Source: Flavobacterium tructae
GTDB lineage: Bacteria; Bacteroidota; Bacteroidia; Flavobacteriales; Flavobacteriaceae
DNA: 64,000 bases
Assembly: GCF_002217475.1 (NCBI RefSeq)
Contig: NZ_MUHH01000034.1
Span: 42,038 to 106,037 of the forward strand
Direction: 5' to 3'
A model generated the notes under the pieces. The model searched no databases. It was not told where the DNA came from and saw only the letters and a list, made by a program, of their open reading frames with translations. The translations under genes and the position numbers were made by a program. Each line of letters opens with the position of its first letter. Position 1 is the first letter of the stretch. This document shows positions 7,836 through 17,186 of this stretch, piece by piece.

Positions 7836-10106
7836 TTAGAATTTATATTTTAAGCTTGTCAAAATTTGACGAGGTGCAATTGGGTTGATACTGTAATTTT
7901 CGTGAACAGTATAATTCAATTCATTTGTAATATTAGATAATTTACATAAAACAGAGAATTTTCTCCACTCGTAACCTACAGAAGCATCAATAGTAGTGTA
8001 ACCTTCGATAGGAATATCTCTGTCTCTAATGGTAACAATGTAAGCAGGATTTGGTTTTGGATTGGTAGGTGTAGGCTTAACAGCTGTCCATAGATAATCA
8101 TCGTTCCAACCACCTAAGCGGTTACCAATATAGTTAGCAATTGCTCCAAATGAAACTCCTTTAAACATTCCTTCCGGTACTTTATAGAAGAAACTTAGGT
8201 TGGCTGTGTTTTTAGGTGTTCTTACAACCTGATCTCCGGCTACAAAACTTCCACTTGTTCCGGAAGTTTTAGTATAACGCATATCATTATAGCTATAACC
8301 GGCAATAATATTAAGTCCTTCAATAGGTGTTGCAGTAACATCAATTTCAACCCCTTTACTTTTAGTAGCTCCGCCCAATACTTTTATGTTTGAATTCACA
8401 TTTTCAGTAACACCATCAGCTAGAAATGGTGCAGTTTGAGCCAAATTGCTGTTTGAGATTTGGTAAACCGTTAAGTTTGTACTTAACAAGCCCTCAAAGA
8501 ATTCTTTTTTAATACCTGCTTCGTATTGGTCAATGATCGATGCTTCAATTGTTTGACCGTCAACAGTAAATCCTGTATTTGGTGTAAACGAGTTTGAATA
8601 GCTGGCAAATAATGAAGTGCTTTTTGTCGGTTGATAGATAATACCCACTTTTGGTGAGAAGGCATTGTCCAGTTTTTTAGCACCAACTTCTGCAATTGCA
8701 TTTTCCGGAGCGACCGTTTGAACTTTTGTACCGGTGTTATAAGTTTCTTTATAAGTGGTAGCTTGGCCTTCTTGCCATGACCAACGAATACCTGCTAATA
8801 CTTTGACTTTTTCTGTAATCGAAATCAGATCCTGAAAATAAGCCCCAAAACGATTGGTTTCTGTTTTTAGAATTTGAGTCACTCTTGCATTTGGAATATC
8901 ATTTTTTTGTTTTGACGGATCAAAAGTAAATAAATTGATAGTGTCATAATTTGCTGGATCAAAAGCATAAGTGTATCCGGTAGCAAATGAATTTTCCCAA
9001 TCAACACCTGTATATACCTGATGTTTTACTGATCCGGTATTGAAATTTCCTTGTAAACTTAATTGGTCGCCCAATATCTGCTCTAAATTTTTATTTTGAA
9101 CTAATGCTCTGGTCCAGTCGCCACTATTGGTTATATTGGACATCTGAGCTGTAGACTTTTGAGTTCTATCATAACTTTGGAAAGAGCTATTAAAGTTTAG
9201 TTTCCAGTTTTTATTGAAATCATGGTTTAATAAAACCGAAGCGCTTGCTGATTTTGTAGTACCATTAGACCAAAGTGATCCGTAGAATGCATTACGAGGT
9301 AAGTCAAGAATTTGTTTTCCAATAAGTCCTGTTCCAAAATCCGGAGTCCAGTCTGCTGTTAAATAATCCCCTTGTACCGTAATTTGTGTTTTTGGATTGA
9401 TGATAAAAAGTAAAGACGGGTTTACATATACACGTTCGTTTTTTACTACATCTCTAAAGCTTTCAGAGTTTTCGTAAGAACCGTTTATTCTAAAAGCAAT
9501 TGACTTGCTAAGAGGACCATAAAAATCGAAAGAAGGTTTGTAGAATGCATAACTTCCAATTTGCATCGATACCTCGCCACCTGATTTAAATGAAGGTGTT
9601 TTGGTTACCAGGTTTAAGATACCTCCCGGTGCAACGTTTCCGAACAATAAAGCCGAACCTCCTTTTAGGAATTCAACTTTCTCCAGACCGGAAACATCAG
9701 GAATGGAACCTGAATTGTAACGGAATCCGTTTTTAAACATATTATTGGCAGACATGTCATATCCTCTTGAGAAAAAAGATTCTTGTGCACCACCACGAGC
9801 AGAACTTACATAAACACCATTAGCGTTTTTAATAACTTCACTTAAACGAATAGCCTGTTGTTGTTCGATTACATCAGAACTAATAACCTGTATGCTTTGT
9901 GGATTGTCCATTGGTTTTAATCCCGAACGAACTGCAGTAACCGGTTTAGGCTCTCTATTGGTTTTAATTAATACTTCATTTAGTATTTCTCCTTTTTTGT
10001 TTTTTACCGTGTCATTGGCAGTTGAGGCTGCCTCGTCGCTTGAATAGTTTTGGCTGTAAGAAGCAAAACTTATAAAGGATAATGCAAGTAGTAAATTATA
10101 TTTCAT
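7836..10106 (-). CDS. TonB-dependent siderophore receptor
   Basis: A 756-residue outer-membrane receptor: signal peptide 1-18 (cleaved at SYS-Q), plug domain (about 55-170, with the GLEKVEFLKGGSALLFG and PGGILNLVTKTP signatures of the siderophore-receptor group), then a 22-strand beta-barrel ending in aromatic Phe (SLKYKF). It binds ferric siderophore or a similar iron chelate and imports it using TonB energy. Unlike the other three receptors here it lacks the carboxypeptidase-regulatory-like N-terminal domain. It has its own promoter (10142-10173) and terminator. The adjacent DUF4198 gene has a matching promoter layout, which suggests shared iron-responsive control. The substrate is unknown. 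Confidence 0.95.
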   Translation of the reverse strand: MKYNLLLALSFISFASYSQNYSSDEAASTANDTVKNKKGEILNEVLIKTNREPKPVTAVRSGLKPMDNPQSIQVISSDVIEQQQAIRLSEVIKNANGVYVSSARGGAQESFFSRGYDMSANNMFKNGFRYNSGSIPDVSGLEKVEFLKGGSALLFGNVAPGGILNLVTKTPSFKSGGEVSMQIGSYAFYKPSFDFYGPLSKSIAFRINGSYENSESFRDVVKNERVYVNPSLLFIINPKTQITVQGDYLTADWTPDFGTGLIGKQILDLPRNAFYGSLWSNGTTKSASASVLLNHDFNKNWKLNFNSSFQSYDRTQKSTAQMSNITNSGDWTRALVQNKNLEQILGDQLSLQGNFNTGSVKHQVYTGVDWENSFATGYTYAFDPANYDTINLFTFDPSKQKNDIPNARVTQILKTETNRFGAYFQDLISITEKVKVLAGIRWSWQEGQATTYKETYNTGTKVQTVAPENAIAEVGAKKLDNAFSPKVGIIYQPTKSTSLFASYSNSFTPNTGFTVDGQTIEASIIDQYEAGIKKEFFEGLLSTNLTVYQISNSNLAQTAPFLADGVTENVNSNIKVLGGATKSKGVEIDVTATPIEGLNIIAGYSYNDMRYTKTSGTSGSFVAGDQVVRTPKNTANLSFFYKVPEGMFKGVSFGAIANYIGNRLGGWNDDYLWTAVKPTPTNPKPNPAYIVTIRDRDIPIEGYTTIDASVGYEWRKFSVLCKLSNITNELNYTVHENYSINPIAPRQILTSLKYKF

Positions 10107-10141
10107 GTTGCTTATTTAGATTTAATAAAAATAAATTTTTG

Positions 10142-10173
10142 CAAATGTAATATCGAGATACGGTCTTAACAAA
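10142..10173 (-). promoter_or_regulatory. Promoter of siderophore receptor
   Basis: On the minus strand: TTTG, 20 nt, TACATTTG (-7 box at 10142-10149), 36 nt upstream of the ATG. It fits the Bacteroidota consensus at both elements. Confidence 0.7.
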
Positions 10174-10291
10174 ATTTTCAGAGTTTTTCTAGATTAAAAT
10201 TTCATTAGAATAGTCTTAAGATTAGCTTAAGATTTTGCTTTTTTGAGTTTTATTAAGTATGAAGTAGAGGAGGTAAAAGAGATTTTAGGTT

Positions 10292-10321
10292 AAAAAAAGC
10301 CTTGCTCATTATGAACAAGGC
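10292..10321 (-). terminator. Terminator after DUF4198 gene
   Basis: Stem GCCTTGTTCAT / ATGAGCAAGGC (one G-T pair) followed by a T7 run on the minus strand. Confidence 0.85.
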
Positions 10322-10361
10322 CCAACTAACTATAAAATGATCAAATAAGGAATGGACTCTA

Positions 10362-11087
10362 TTATTTAACGGCAATTAAATAAGTTGCCATCTTCCAGAT
10401 TTCGTTGTAATTTTTACCATTATGTTCTCCGGCTGCTTTTTCAGTATAAGCAAACTCTACCATATAATTTCCTGACCAAAGTGGTGTAAAAGAGATTTCT
10501 CCTTTGTCATTGCTCCATAATTCTTTTTCCCAGCCATTTGGAGCAATTACTTTTATTTTTTGTTTTTTAGCCGCTGCACCTTCATACAAAGCATTGATGT
10601 TTAGTACTGTTTTTTGTTTAGCCGCTGTCACTTCTTTAGCAAAGACACTAATGATGTTTGTATTTGCGGCAGCATCATTTCCTTTTGCGGCATTGCCCAC
10701 GGTAACCGTTGCGCTTGAGTTGTAATCTAATTTCATGGTACCGTATACATCTTTTACAGTATGATGCATCACTACTGTATAAACGCCATCCTCATCTGGT
10801 GTAAAAAAGGCCTGATATTTATTTTCTAAGGCTGTAGCGGTAAGTTTTGTTTCTTTTTTTGACGGGCTAATTACAACCAGTGAAAAATCTTTTAAATCCG
10901 AAAACCATTTTGCTGAAGCTGTAATATCATTGTCTGAAAATTCCCCGAAGAAAACTGAAATTTCCTGTGCTTTCCCTTTAGTACCAGTCGCTTTAGTTTC
11001 AATCCATAAAGCATGGGCAAATAATGCAGGGCTCGCAACTAACATTAAAAGTAAAAATGTTAATGATTTTAAAGTTTTAGATTTCAT
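10362..11087 (-). CDS. DUF4198 domain protein, periplasmic
   Basis: A 241-residue exported protein: basic N-terminus, hydrophobic core and cleavage near LFA-HALWIE (about residue 24). The mature protein opens with the H-A-L-W-I/V pattern typical of DUF4198 and shows two beta-sandwich halves (about 25-130 and 150-240). DUF4198 proteins usually neighbour TonB receptors for metal chelates or nickel/cobalt transporters and are thought to act in metal handling; no activity is proven. The gene lies next to a siderophore receptor, with its own promoter (11122-11151) and terminator. Confidence 0.88.
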   Translation of the reverse strand: MKSKTLKSLTFLLLMLVASPALFAHALWIETKATGTKGKAQEISVFFGEFSDNDITASAKWFSDLKDFSLVVISPSKKETKLTATALENKYQAFFTPDEDGVYTVVMHHTVKDVYGTMKLDYNSSATVTVGNAAKGNDAAANTNIISVFAKEVTAAKQKTVLNINALYEGAAAKKQKIKVIAPNGWEKELWSNDKGEISFTPLWSGNYMVEFAYTEKAAGEHNGKNYNEIWKMATYLIAVK

Positions 11088-11121
11088 AATATTTAATTAA
11101 TGAGTTAATAATTTAGTATCA

Positions 11122-11151
11122 CAAATGTAAAATTTAATATTAGTCTGACAA
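11122..11151 (-). promoter_or_regulatory. Promoter of DUF4198 gene
   Basis: On the minus strand: TTG, 19 nt, TACATTTG (-7 box at 11122-11129), 35 nt upstream of the ATG. The -7 box is identical to that of the receptors starting at 10106 and 22055. Confidence 0.7.
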
Positions 11152-11189
11152 TATTTATTTAGAATAATTATGAATAATAAATCGTAAAT

Positions 11190-12320
11190 CTAATTTTGAA
11201 TTTTCTTCCGAATATCGTCAGCTCGTTTTGTGTCTCCATTTTTTATATATGCTTTTTCTAGTGCGAGAGGTATATTTTTACTTTTCGGATAATACTTTTC
11301 GGCATATTTAAAGAAAATAAGGGCCTGTTGCGGTTTATCAATGTCCAAACAATAATTGCCAATCCAATCCAGATAACTTTCGGTTGGGAGGAAGGTAAAA
11401 CCGGTTTGCTGAGATAATTTAGCATATTGTTTTTCGACCAGTGTTGGATCAATAACAGCTTGTTTTACCTGAACCAGATGTTCTTCAAAAAGGAAGCGTA
11501 AACCATCATATTCGGCCGGAATGGGAATGGTTCCGTGATCTTCATTGTCATAAAATTTAAAACCCCAGCGAAGGTTTTTAGGCTTTTTATCTTTCAGCAA
11601 TTTTTCAAATTTTCTGATGCCTCTTGCCATATCTGTTGTGGTATCCTGAGGAATGCTTTTTTTATCGGCCATGGCTAAATAAATACTGCGCTGTTCAAAA
11701 TTTTTTGTATTAAAAAGTGAATCCGCTTTTTTATTCATAAGTTCATTATCCCACCAAAGACTTGGGTCAATAATGATATAAGAATTAAATAATGAGGTAT
11801 GATTCAACAGAATATTTACGGCTGTTAATCCTCCAAAAGAATGTCCGTTTAAAACATTATATCCCGAAGTTCTGTAATTGGAGTCGATGTAAGGACGTAG
11901 CTCTTTCTCTAAAAAAGCGATGAAGTTTTTATTGCCTCCGCTTTGTTGAAACATCTTCTTTTTTTTATCAAAAAACGCCTGACGATTTGCTTCGGTAGGG
12001 GTAAGATCTCTGGTTCGGTTGGTATTGGTTATTCCAACAACTATCATTTGAGGAATACTGGCATAAGGTCCTCGCGCAAGTGATTGCTGAAGTCCGGTAA
12101 AGGAATGAAAATTACTCTCGGCATCTAGTAAATAAACAACAGGATATTTTGCAGGAGCATATTTAGTACTGTTGTAATCAGGGGGAAGATAAACCCAGAA
12201 GTTTCGTTCTTCATTTAATGCTTTAGAGAATAGATGATGTTTACTGCCAATAGAGATGCTGTCTTGCGAAAAGGAAGGCGTAAACCAAAAGAGGCATAGC
12301 AATAAAATTGTTTTTTTCAT
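11190..12320 (-). CDS. Periplasmic esterase (Fes/IroE-like alpha/beta hydrolase) with TPR tail
   Basis: A 376-residue exported protein (signal peptide 1-18, FSQ). The alpha/beta-hydrolase domain (about 20-290) is of the putative-esterase family that includes enterochelin esterases. The nucleophile elbow is GHSFGG with Ser161, and a likely catalytic histidine lies in EDHGT (His262). The last about 70 residues look like a TPR pair (AKYYPKSKNIPLALEKAYIK). By family, IroE-type enzymes cleave trilactone siderophores in the periplasm, and the context supports a role in releasing iron from an ester siderophore. The ATG lies 2 nt after the PepSY-protein stop, so translation is probably coupled. A general carboxylesterase cannot be excluded. 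Confidence 0.88.
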   Translation of the reverse strand: MKKTILLLCLFWFTPSFSQDSISIGSKHHLFSKALNEERNFWVYLPPDYNSTKYAPAKYPVVYLLDAESNFHSFTGLQQSLARGPYASIPQMIVVGITNTNRTRDLTPTEANRQAFFDKKKKMFQQSGGNKNFIAFLEKELRPYIDSNYRTSGYNVLNGHSFGGLTAVNILLNHTSLFNSYIIIDPSLWWDNELMNKKADSLFNTKNFEQRSIYLAMADKKSIPQDTTTDMARGIRKFEKLLKDKKPKNLRWGFKFYDNEDHGTIPIPAEYDGLRFLFEEHLVQVKQAVIDPTLVEKQYAKLSQQTGFTFLPTESYLDWIGNYCLDIDKPQQALIFFKYAEKYYPKSKNIPLALEKAYIKNGDTKRADDIRKKIQN

Positions 12321-12322
12321 TT

Positions 12323-13480
12323 TTAAACTGATTGTGTTTTTTTCTTTTTATTCTGACGTCCGTACCAAATTAAAAAACCTGTCACGGGAAGAAACATGCA
12401 TACAAGTCCCACAAGTAAAGTCAGTGTTTTTCCAATCCATCCGGCCCAAAAACCAATGTGGAGGTTCATAGTTGTGTCATCAATATCTAAACCGTTCATT
12501 ACTTTTACGGGTATTTCAAATTCCTGGCCTGTATAGCGATTAAGCACAAAAGTTTTCCCGTTTTGAACGCCTTTCAAACCAATATCTTCGGCGGTAACTG
12601 CAAATAAACTGGTAATGCTGTCTTTTGCGGCAATCGATAATTTGACTTGTTCGATCGTTTTGTCTTTTGCAAATAATCGTTGTATTATGGGGTTTAATGC
12701 TGCAAATGTTTTAGTACTGTCATATTCAGGTTTTATGTCCCGAAATTTGGAGTAAGCGCGCGGCATACCTCCAAATGCTTTTTGCGTCGCAGAGTTTAAA
12801 GGTTTGTTGACAATAATTAAACCCGTAATGGTAATCAATAAGGCGGGCAATAGGTTGTAAAACCCTGGAACATTGTGTAAATCGTAGTTAAGTCGCTTGA
12901 AACTGGCATTTTTCTTAATAGTAAAGCTTTGTAGTTTAGTAGATCGATTCCATTTTTTGGGCCACCATAAAATAAGTCCCGTAATTAATTCGATTAGAAA
13001 AATCCAAACTGAAATTTCGACAACTAAATTTCCAATATCTCCAAAAGGAATATGACCGCTGTGAATGTGGGCAATGACATAAAAGAAATCATAAGCTTTT
13101 CCCGAAGTCAGAACTTTACCTGTGTAGGGATCGATCCATGAAAATTGCAAATCTCGGTCTTTGGTCGACGAAGCCATTTTAATGGTTCTTTCGGGATCTC
13201 TATAGGTAATAAAATAACTGGGTTTACGATCTGGCAGTTGCGTTTTGAAAGCCCTTATAATTTCTTCCGGAGTCAGTTTTTGTTCTTTTACTTCAGAAAC
13301 ATATAAGGAATCATAAGCCAGTCCATCAATAATATTATCGCAAAAGATAAATAATACTCCTGTAAGCGCTACAATAAATACAATAATTCCGGAAGTAAGT
13401 CCTAACCATAAGTGGAGCCAATGATTCAGTTTACTCCATTTGCTTTTTTGTTTGTTTTTTTTGATTGTATTTCCAGACAT
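12323..13480 (-). CDS. PepSY-associated transmembrane protein, likely siderophore-iron reductase
   Basis: A 385-residue inner-membrane protein with a first helix at about 25-48 preceded by NHWLHLWLG (conserved His pair), helices near 150-172 and 203-222, and a final hairpin of helices at about 345-375. Large periplasmic PepSY-type segments lie between them, and IAHIHSGHIPFG supplies further histidines. Proteins of this group (PiuB, FpvG relatives) accompany TonB siderophore receptors and are thought to move electrons through heme to reduce ferric siderophores in the periplasm. Here it sits between a receptor (71 nt downstream of it, past a hairpin) and an esterase (2 nt). The family is clear; the reductase role is inferred. 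Confidence 0.88.
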   Translation of the reverse strand: MSGNTIKKNKQKSKWSKLNHWLHLWLGLTSGIIVFIVALTGVLFIFCDNIIDGLAYDSLYVSEVKEQKLTPEEIIRAFKTQLPDRKPSYFITYRDPERTIKMASSTKDRDLQFSWIDPYTGKVLTSGKAYDFFYVIAHIHSGHIPFGDIGNLVVEISVWIFLIELITGLILWWPKKWNRSTKLQSFTIKKNASFKRLNYDLHNVPGFYNLLPALLITITGLIIVNKPLNSATQKAFGGMPRAYSKFRDIKPEYDSTKTFAALNPIIQRLFAKDKTIEQVKLSIAAKDSITSLFAVTAEDIGLKGVQNGKTFVLNRYTGQEFEIPVKVMNGLDIDDTTMNLHIGFWAGWIGKTLTLLVGLVCMFLPVTGFLIWYGRQNKKKKTQSV

Positions 13481-13492
13481 ACTGTAAAACGA

Positions 13493-13533
13493 TAAAAACC
13501 AAGCTACAATCGATAAGATATGATAGCTTGGTT
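13493..13533 (-). terminator. Hairpin between receptor and PepSY gene
   Basis: Perfect 10-bp stem AACCAAGCTA / TAGCTTGGTT followed by five T on the minus strand. It could terminate or attenuate read-through from the receptor into the PepSY/esterase pair. Confidence 0.6.
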
Positions 13534-13551
13534 ATAACTAATTAAAAAGAA

Positions 13552-15954
13552 TTAAAATTTAAAAGTAAGATTAGCTACTAATTGTCTTGTTGGCATCATA
13601 TTAGCCCAATAATCTGCTGACCAATATTCTTTGTTCGCAAGATTATTGACTTTTAGCCCTAATCTAAATTTTTGTTTTTCATAGAAGACACTGGCATCTA
13701 ATGTAGTGTATCCGTTTGCTGTAAAAGTATTGGCATCATTTAAATAGCTATCACTTTGAGTGTTTCCGCCAAAACCAAAACCAACTCCTTTGGCTTGTCC
13801 GTCTAAGATTTTATAACTAATCCAAAAATTAGCAACATTAGCAGGAGTAGAGTAAGGTTTTTTTCCTTCAAGACTTGGGTTTGCTTTGGTGTATTCACTT
13901 TGGTTATAGCCGTAACCTACAATAATGTGTAAACCTCTAAACGGATTTGCAATCAAATCGGCCTCAAAACCTTTACTGCTTTGCGTTGCATCCTGAACAG
14001 AAAATAAAGGATTGTTAGGATCTGTACGCAATTTGTTTTTTACTTTAATATCATAGTAGCTCAAAGTACCGTTTAGTTTTCCTCCCAGTAATTCAATTTT
14101 TACACCACCTTCTAACTGGTTTGCTTCTTCAGGTTTAAACTCTGTCAAACCATTTGGATTGTCTGCAGTTGGTGCTGGCGACACATTGCTGAATCCGTTC
14201 ATATAATTTCCAAAAACCGAAACTTTGTCTTTAACAACCTGATACACTAAACCAAATTTTGGAGAAACAGCATTCTGATTGTACTGTGCAATTTTGTTTT
14301 CGTAATGATCAAAACGCGCGCTGGCCATAGCAATAAATCGATCGGTAATATTGATCACATCCGAAGCATAAAAACTTAATGTTCTAAAATCTCTGGTGTT
14401 AACTACAGTTGGCGCCGTCATATTGGCAATAAGCTGTTTGTATTTTTCCATATTGATAAAAGCAGCATTTCCGTTGATGGTAAGAGCAGGATTTGCAACA
14501 GCGGCATCATAATTATTAATGAGCCATCTGTTATCGTTTGTACTGATATAGGTGTAATCGATCCCTAAAAGTAATCGGTTTTTAAGGCTTCCAATATTGA
14601 AGTTCCCGATGAAGTTTTGTTGAATTTGTGAAGTTTTAAAAGTACTGTTGATGTTGTACAATCTTCGTTGTAAAGTAATACCAGAGTTCGCAGCCGTATT
14701 GATCAGCAAGAACAAATAATTGGCCTTGTTGTCGGTAAAAGCATTAGAAAAATTAGTTTGTGAAACCCATTGATCTGATAATTGATAGGTGGCTTTTGCA
14801 AAAATGTTGGTGTTTTTTGCTTCCGACTGTAAATCATCTGTCGCATACGATTTTTTGAAATCAAAATGTAAATCATTCAGACTTTTTACTGGCGGTGTAC
14901 CGCTTCCTAAACCAATAGAAGTTGAATTACGGTTTCCCTGGTACAATTCTAAATCAAAGTCAAAGGTCAAACGGTCACTGGCTTTATAAGTAAAGGAAGG
15001 AGCCACGACAAAAGTGTGGCTTTTGCCATAATCCTGCCATGTTTTTTGGTTGTCTAAAGCGGCGTTAACCCTAAAAAGCATTGTTTTTTCCTCATTAAGA
15101 GGTGTATTAAAATCGATAGTTGTACGACTCAGAGCCCAGCTTCCGGTCGTATAACTTACTTCACCTTTCATAACGTCAAAAGGCTTTTTAGTCACTCTGT
15201 TGATAAGACCGCCATAAGTGGTTAAGGACGAACCAAACAAGGTTGCCGATGGCCCTTTGATTACTTCGATACTTTCCAGGTTTACAGGATCACTCATCGT
15301 TACCCAGTTTGTGTTCATTCCGTTACGGATTGATCCCGCTGCCGATGAACCGCTAAAACCACGCATTCTTAAACTTAATCCAACTCCTCCTGAACCCACG
15401 CTTTGTGTCACGTTGTTTAATCCCGGAGCCGAGTTTAAAGCACTTCTAAAATCAACCGCGATTTGTTCTACAAAAAGTTCTTTGGGAACGACGGTATACA
15501 CTTGCGGGTTTTCAAGATTTGAGATCGGTAATCTCGCTACATATTCACTTTGTTTTTTAGCGAATTTTTTGGCGGCAGAAACAACAACAACTTCCTGCAA
15601 CTCTTTTAAAGAAGATTCCAATTGAAAAGAAACTGTTGAGGTTTCATTTGCTGTGACTGTAATTTGCTGTTTTGACGGAATATGTCCCATCATATTAATT
15701 TCGATTTCATGTGTTCCCGCAGGTATCTGGTTTAAGATAAAAATACCATTTTCATCGGTGAGAGCTGATTTTTTTAATTTTGGTATGGCAATATTTACGG
15801 CGGAAGCAACGTGGTCATCCGAGGTAATTACAGTTCCTTTTACAGAACCGGTATTTTGTTGGGAAAATGCATCTGTAATGAAAAAACAAACGAGGAGAAG
15901 CATGTAAATGGGGTTGCTTAACATCTTTTTTACCCTTGGTATAATAAAAAGCAT
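13552..15954 (-). CDS. TonB-dependent siderophore receptor with regulatory-like N-terminal domain
   Basis: An 800-residue receptor: signal peptide, carboxypeptidase-regulatory-like beta-sandwich (about 32-115), plug (about 130-245, with SIEVIKGPSATLFG and GGLINRVTKKPF), 22-strand barrel, and C-terminal TFKF. The plug motifs are those of ferric-siderophore receptors. Two starts are possible: ATG 15954 (MLFIIPRV) and ATG 15924 (MLSNPIYM), the latter preceded by an A-rich stretch and giving a cleaner signal peptide. It is divergent from the PchR-like AraC regulator. The shared upstream region carries a paired direct repeat (16023-16061) next to the -7 box, so it is probably activated by that regulator when its siderophore is present. 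Confidence 0.94.
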   Translation of the reverse strand: MLFIIPRVKKMLSNPIYMLLLVCFFITDAFSQQNTGSVKGTVITSDDHVASAVNIAIPKLKKSALTDENGIFILNQIPAGTHEIEINMMGHIPSKQQITVTANETSTVSFQLESSLKELQEVVVVSAAKKFAKKQSEYVARLPISNLENPQVYTVVPKELFVEQIAVDFRSALNSAPGLNNVTQSVGSGGVGLSLRMRGFSGSSAAGSIRNGMNTNWVTMSDPVNLESIEVIKGPSATLFGSSLTTYGGLINRVTKKPFDVMKGEVSYTTGSWALSRTTIDFNTPLNEEKTMLFRVNAALDNQKTWQDYGKSHTFVVAPSFTYKASDRLTFDFDLELYQGNRNSTSIGLGSGTPPVKSLNDLHFDFKKSYATDDLQSEAKNTNIFAKATYQLSDQWVSQTNFSNAFTDNKANYLFLLINTAANSGITLQRRLYNINSTFKTSQIQQNFIGNFNIGSLKNRLLLGIDYTYISTNDNRWLINNYDAAVANPALTINGNAAFINMEKYKQLIANMTAPTVVNTRDFRTLSFYASDVINITDRFIAMASARFDHYENKIAQYNQNAVSPKFGLVYQVVKDKVSVFGNYMNGFSNVSPAPTADNPNGLTEFKPEEANQLEGGVKIELLGGKLNGTLSYYDIKVKNKLRTDPNNPLFSVQDATQSSKGFEADLIANPFRGLHIIVGYGYNQSEYTKANPSLEGKKPYSTPANVANFWISYKILDGQAKGVGFGFGGNTQSDSYLNDANTFTANGYTTLDASVFYEKQKFRLGLKVNNLANKEYWSADYWANMMPTRQLVANLTFKF

Positions 15955-15995
15955 ACTATATTTATTTAGATTGGTTATAAATTGATAATTTTACG

Positions 15996-16003
15996 CAAAA
16001 GTA
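15996..16003 (-). promoter_or_regulatory. -7 box of receptor promoter, weak -33
   Basis: TACTTTTG on the minus strand, 42 nt upstream of the first ATG. No TTG is found 17-23 nt upstream; that position is occupied by the proximal 18-bp repeat (16023-16040), as in activator-dependent promoters. Confidence 0.6.
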
Positions 16004-16022
16004 ATATGTTAATAAAAACATA

Positions 16023-16061
16023 ATAAACGCAATAAGGATTAATATAAACGCAATAAGGATT
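16023..16061. promoter_or_regulatory. Paired direct-repeat operator for AraC/PchR-type regulator
   Basis: The same 18-nt word, ATAAACGCAATAAGGATT, occurs at 16023-16040 and 16044-16061, with a start-to-start distance of exactly 21 bp (two helical turns). AraC-type proteins contact tandem half-sites with this spacing (araI1/araI2). The site lies between the divergent receptor and AraC-type genes and abuts the -33 position of the receptor promoter. Confidence 0.75.
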
Positions 16062-16133
16062 TAAATGAAATTGTCTTGTAGTTAGTAAGTTATAGACTAT
16101 AATTATGTATTTAAACTTGTTGCAGCAAATAGA

Positions 16134-17132
16134 ATGTTAGCGATGAAAACAGTGATGAGAAGTGATATTTTTAAGCGAGAACTGGTTGTTGTAAATGATC
16201 CTATTCGGTTTAATAAGGAAGATCTTGTCGAGAAGAAAATCAATTATAATTACAAAGGAATTAGAGGTGTCATTACCGATATAATGTTAGATGGGGTTCA
16301 TTTGGTGGCAAGAGATCTAATAATAGAAAATGAATTTTACTCGATTGAAGTAGAGCACGATTTTTCGTTCATAAAGCTTCATATTGAAATGGAGGGTGAT
16401 AATGAATACTGCCCCGAGAATACATCAGACAGAGGGATTTATATTCCGCAGGGACACTATAATTTGTTTTATTTGCCCAAAATAAAAGGCATTTTAAATT
16501 ATCGGACTAAAAGAAGAAAAACGCTCGAAATCACGTTTACGGCATCCTATTTAGAGCAGCTGTTTTATCCAAATTTAAAAACCACCATTCCGCTTTTGGC
16601 AGAAGCAATAGCTACTCATACCTCATATGCAATGTGGGATACAAGCAAAAGTATTTCGCCTAAACTGAATGTTTTGATAGAAGATATCTTGCAATGTTCG
16701 TATTCCGGAGCCATTAAAAAAGCTTTTCTGGAATCAAAAGTAGTAGAGATTCTTTCGTATTTATTTACCATTATAAATGAAGAAGAAAATACCAAAGTAA
16801 GCGTAGAACTTAGTGCATGTGATTATGTTAAAATCCTTGAAGTCGAAAATATTTTAAAAACACAATTTAAAGAAAAACATACTTTAGCGAGTATTGCATC
16901 GCAGGTAGGGCTGAATAATTTTAAAATTAAAAAATATTTTAAGATGGTTTTTAATGCTACTGTTTTTAATTATTTGACGCAGGTGAGAATGGAATATGCG
17001 AAACAAATGATATTAGAAAAGGATCTCCCGATATCTGTTGTTTCTGAAGAATTAGGTTATAAAAACCCGCACCATTTTACAGTGGCTTTCAAAAAAACGT
17101 TTGGATATCTGCCCAGTAAACTAAAAAAATAA
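16134..17132 (+). CDS. AraC-family transcriptional regulator, PchR-like
   Basis: A 332-residue cytoplasmic regulator. The N-terminal half (about 15-200) is a ligand-sensing domain. The C-terminal about 100 residues form the double helix-turn-helix, with the first motif in ASIASQVGLNNFKIKKYF and the second ending in YKNPHHFTVAFKKTFGYLP. The HTH wording (GLN.FK.KK.FK..F..TVFNYL) is that of PchR-type activators, which bind a ferri-siderophore and switch on the matching receptor. It is divergent from the receptor at 13552-15954 with a paired operator between them. The start may be 16134, 16143 or 16155 (all ATG in frame). It ends at a bidirectional terminator. Confidence 0.92.
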   Translation: MLAMKTVMRSDIFKRELVVVNDPIRFNKEDLVEKKINYNYKGIRGVITDIMLDGVHLVARDLIIENEFYSIEVEHDFSFIKLHIEMEGDNEYCPENTSDRGIYIPQGHYNLFYLPKIKGILNYRTKRRKTLEITFTASYLEQLFYPNLKTTIPLLAEAIATHTSYAMWDTSKSISPKLNVLIEDILQCSYSGAIKKAFLESKVVEILSYLFTIINEEENTKVSVELSACDYVKILEVENILKTQFKEKHTLASIASQVGLNNFKIKKYFKMVFNATVFNYLTQVRMEYAKQMILEKDLPISVVSEELGYKNPHHFTVAFKKTFGYLPSKLKK

Positions 17133-17165
17133 AAGGGACTAATCTCTTAAATTAGCCCCTTTTTT
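17131..17165. terminator. Bidirectional terminator between convergent regulator and receptor
   Basis: Imperfect stem AAAAGGGnnTAAT / ATTAnnCCCTTTT flanked by an A-run and a T-run, between stops at 17132 and 17187. Confidence 0.75.
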
Positions 17166-17186
17166 ATCTTTATTGGATAGTTTATA

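Noticed and set aside
15218..15625. Long plus-strand frame opposite the siderophore receptor
   Set aside because: Shadow of the receptor gene on the other strand; no start context or domain.
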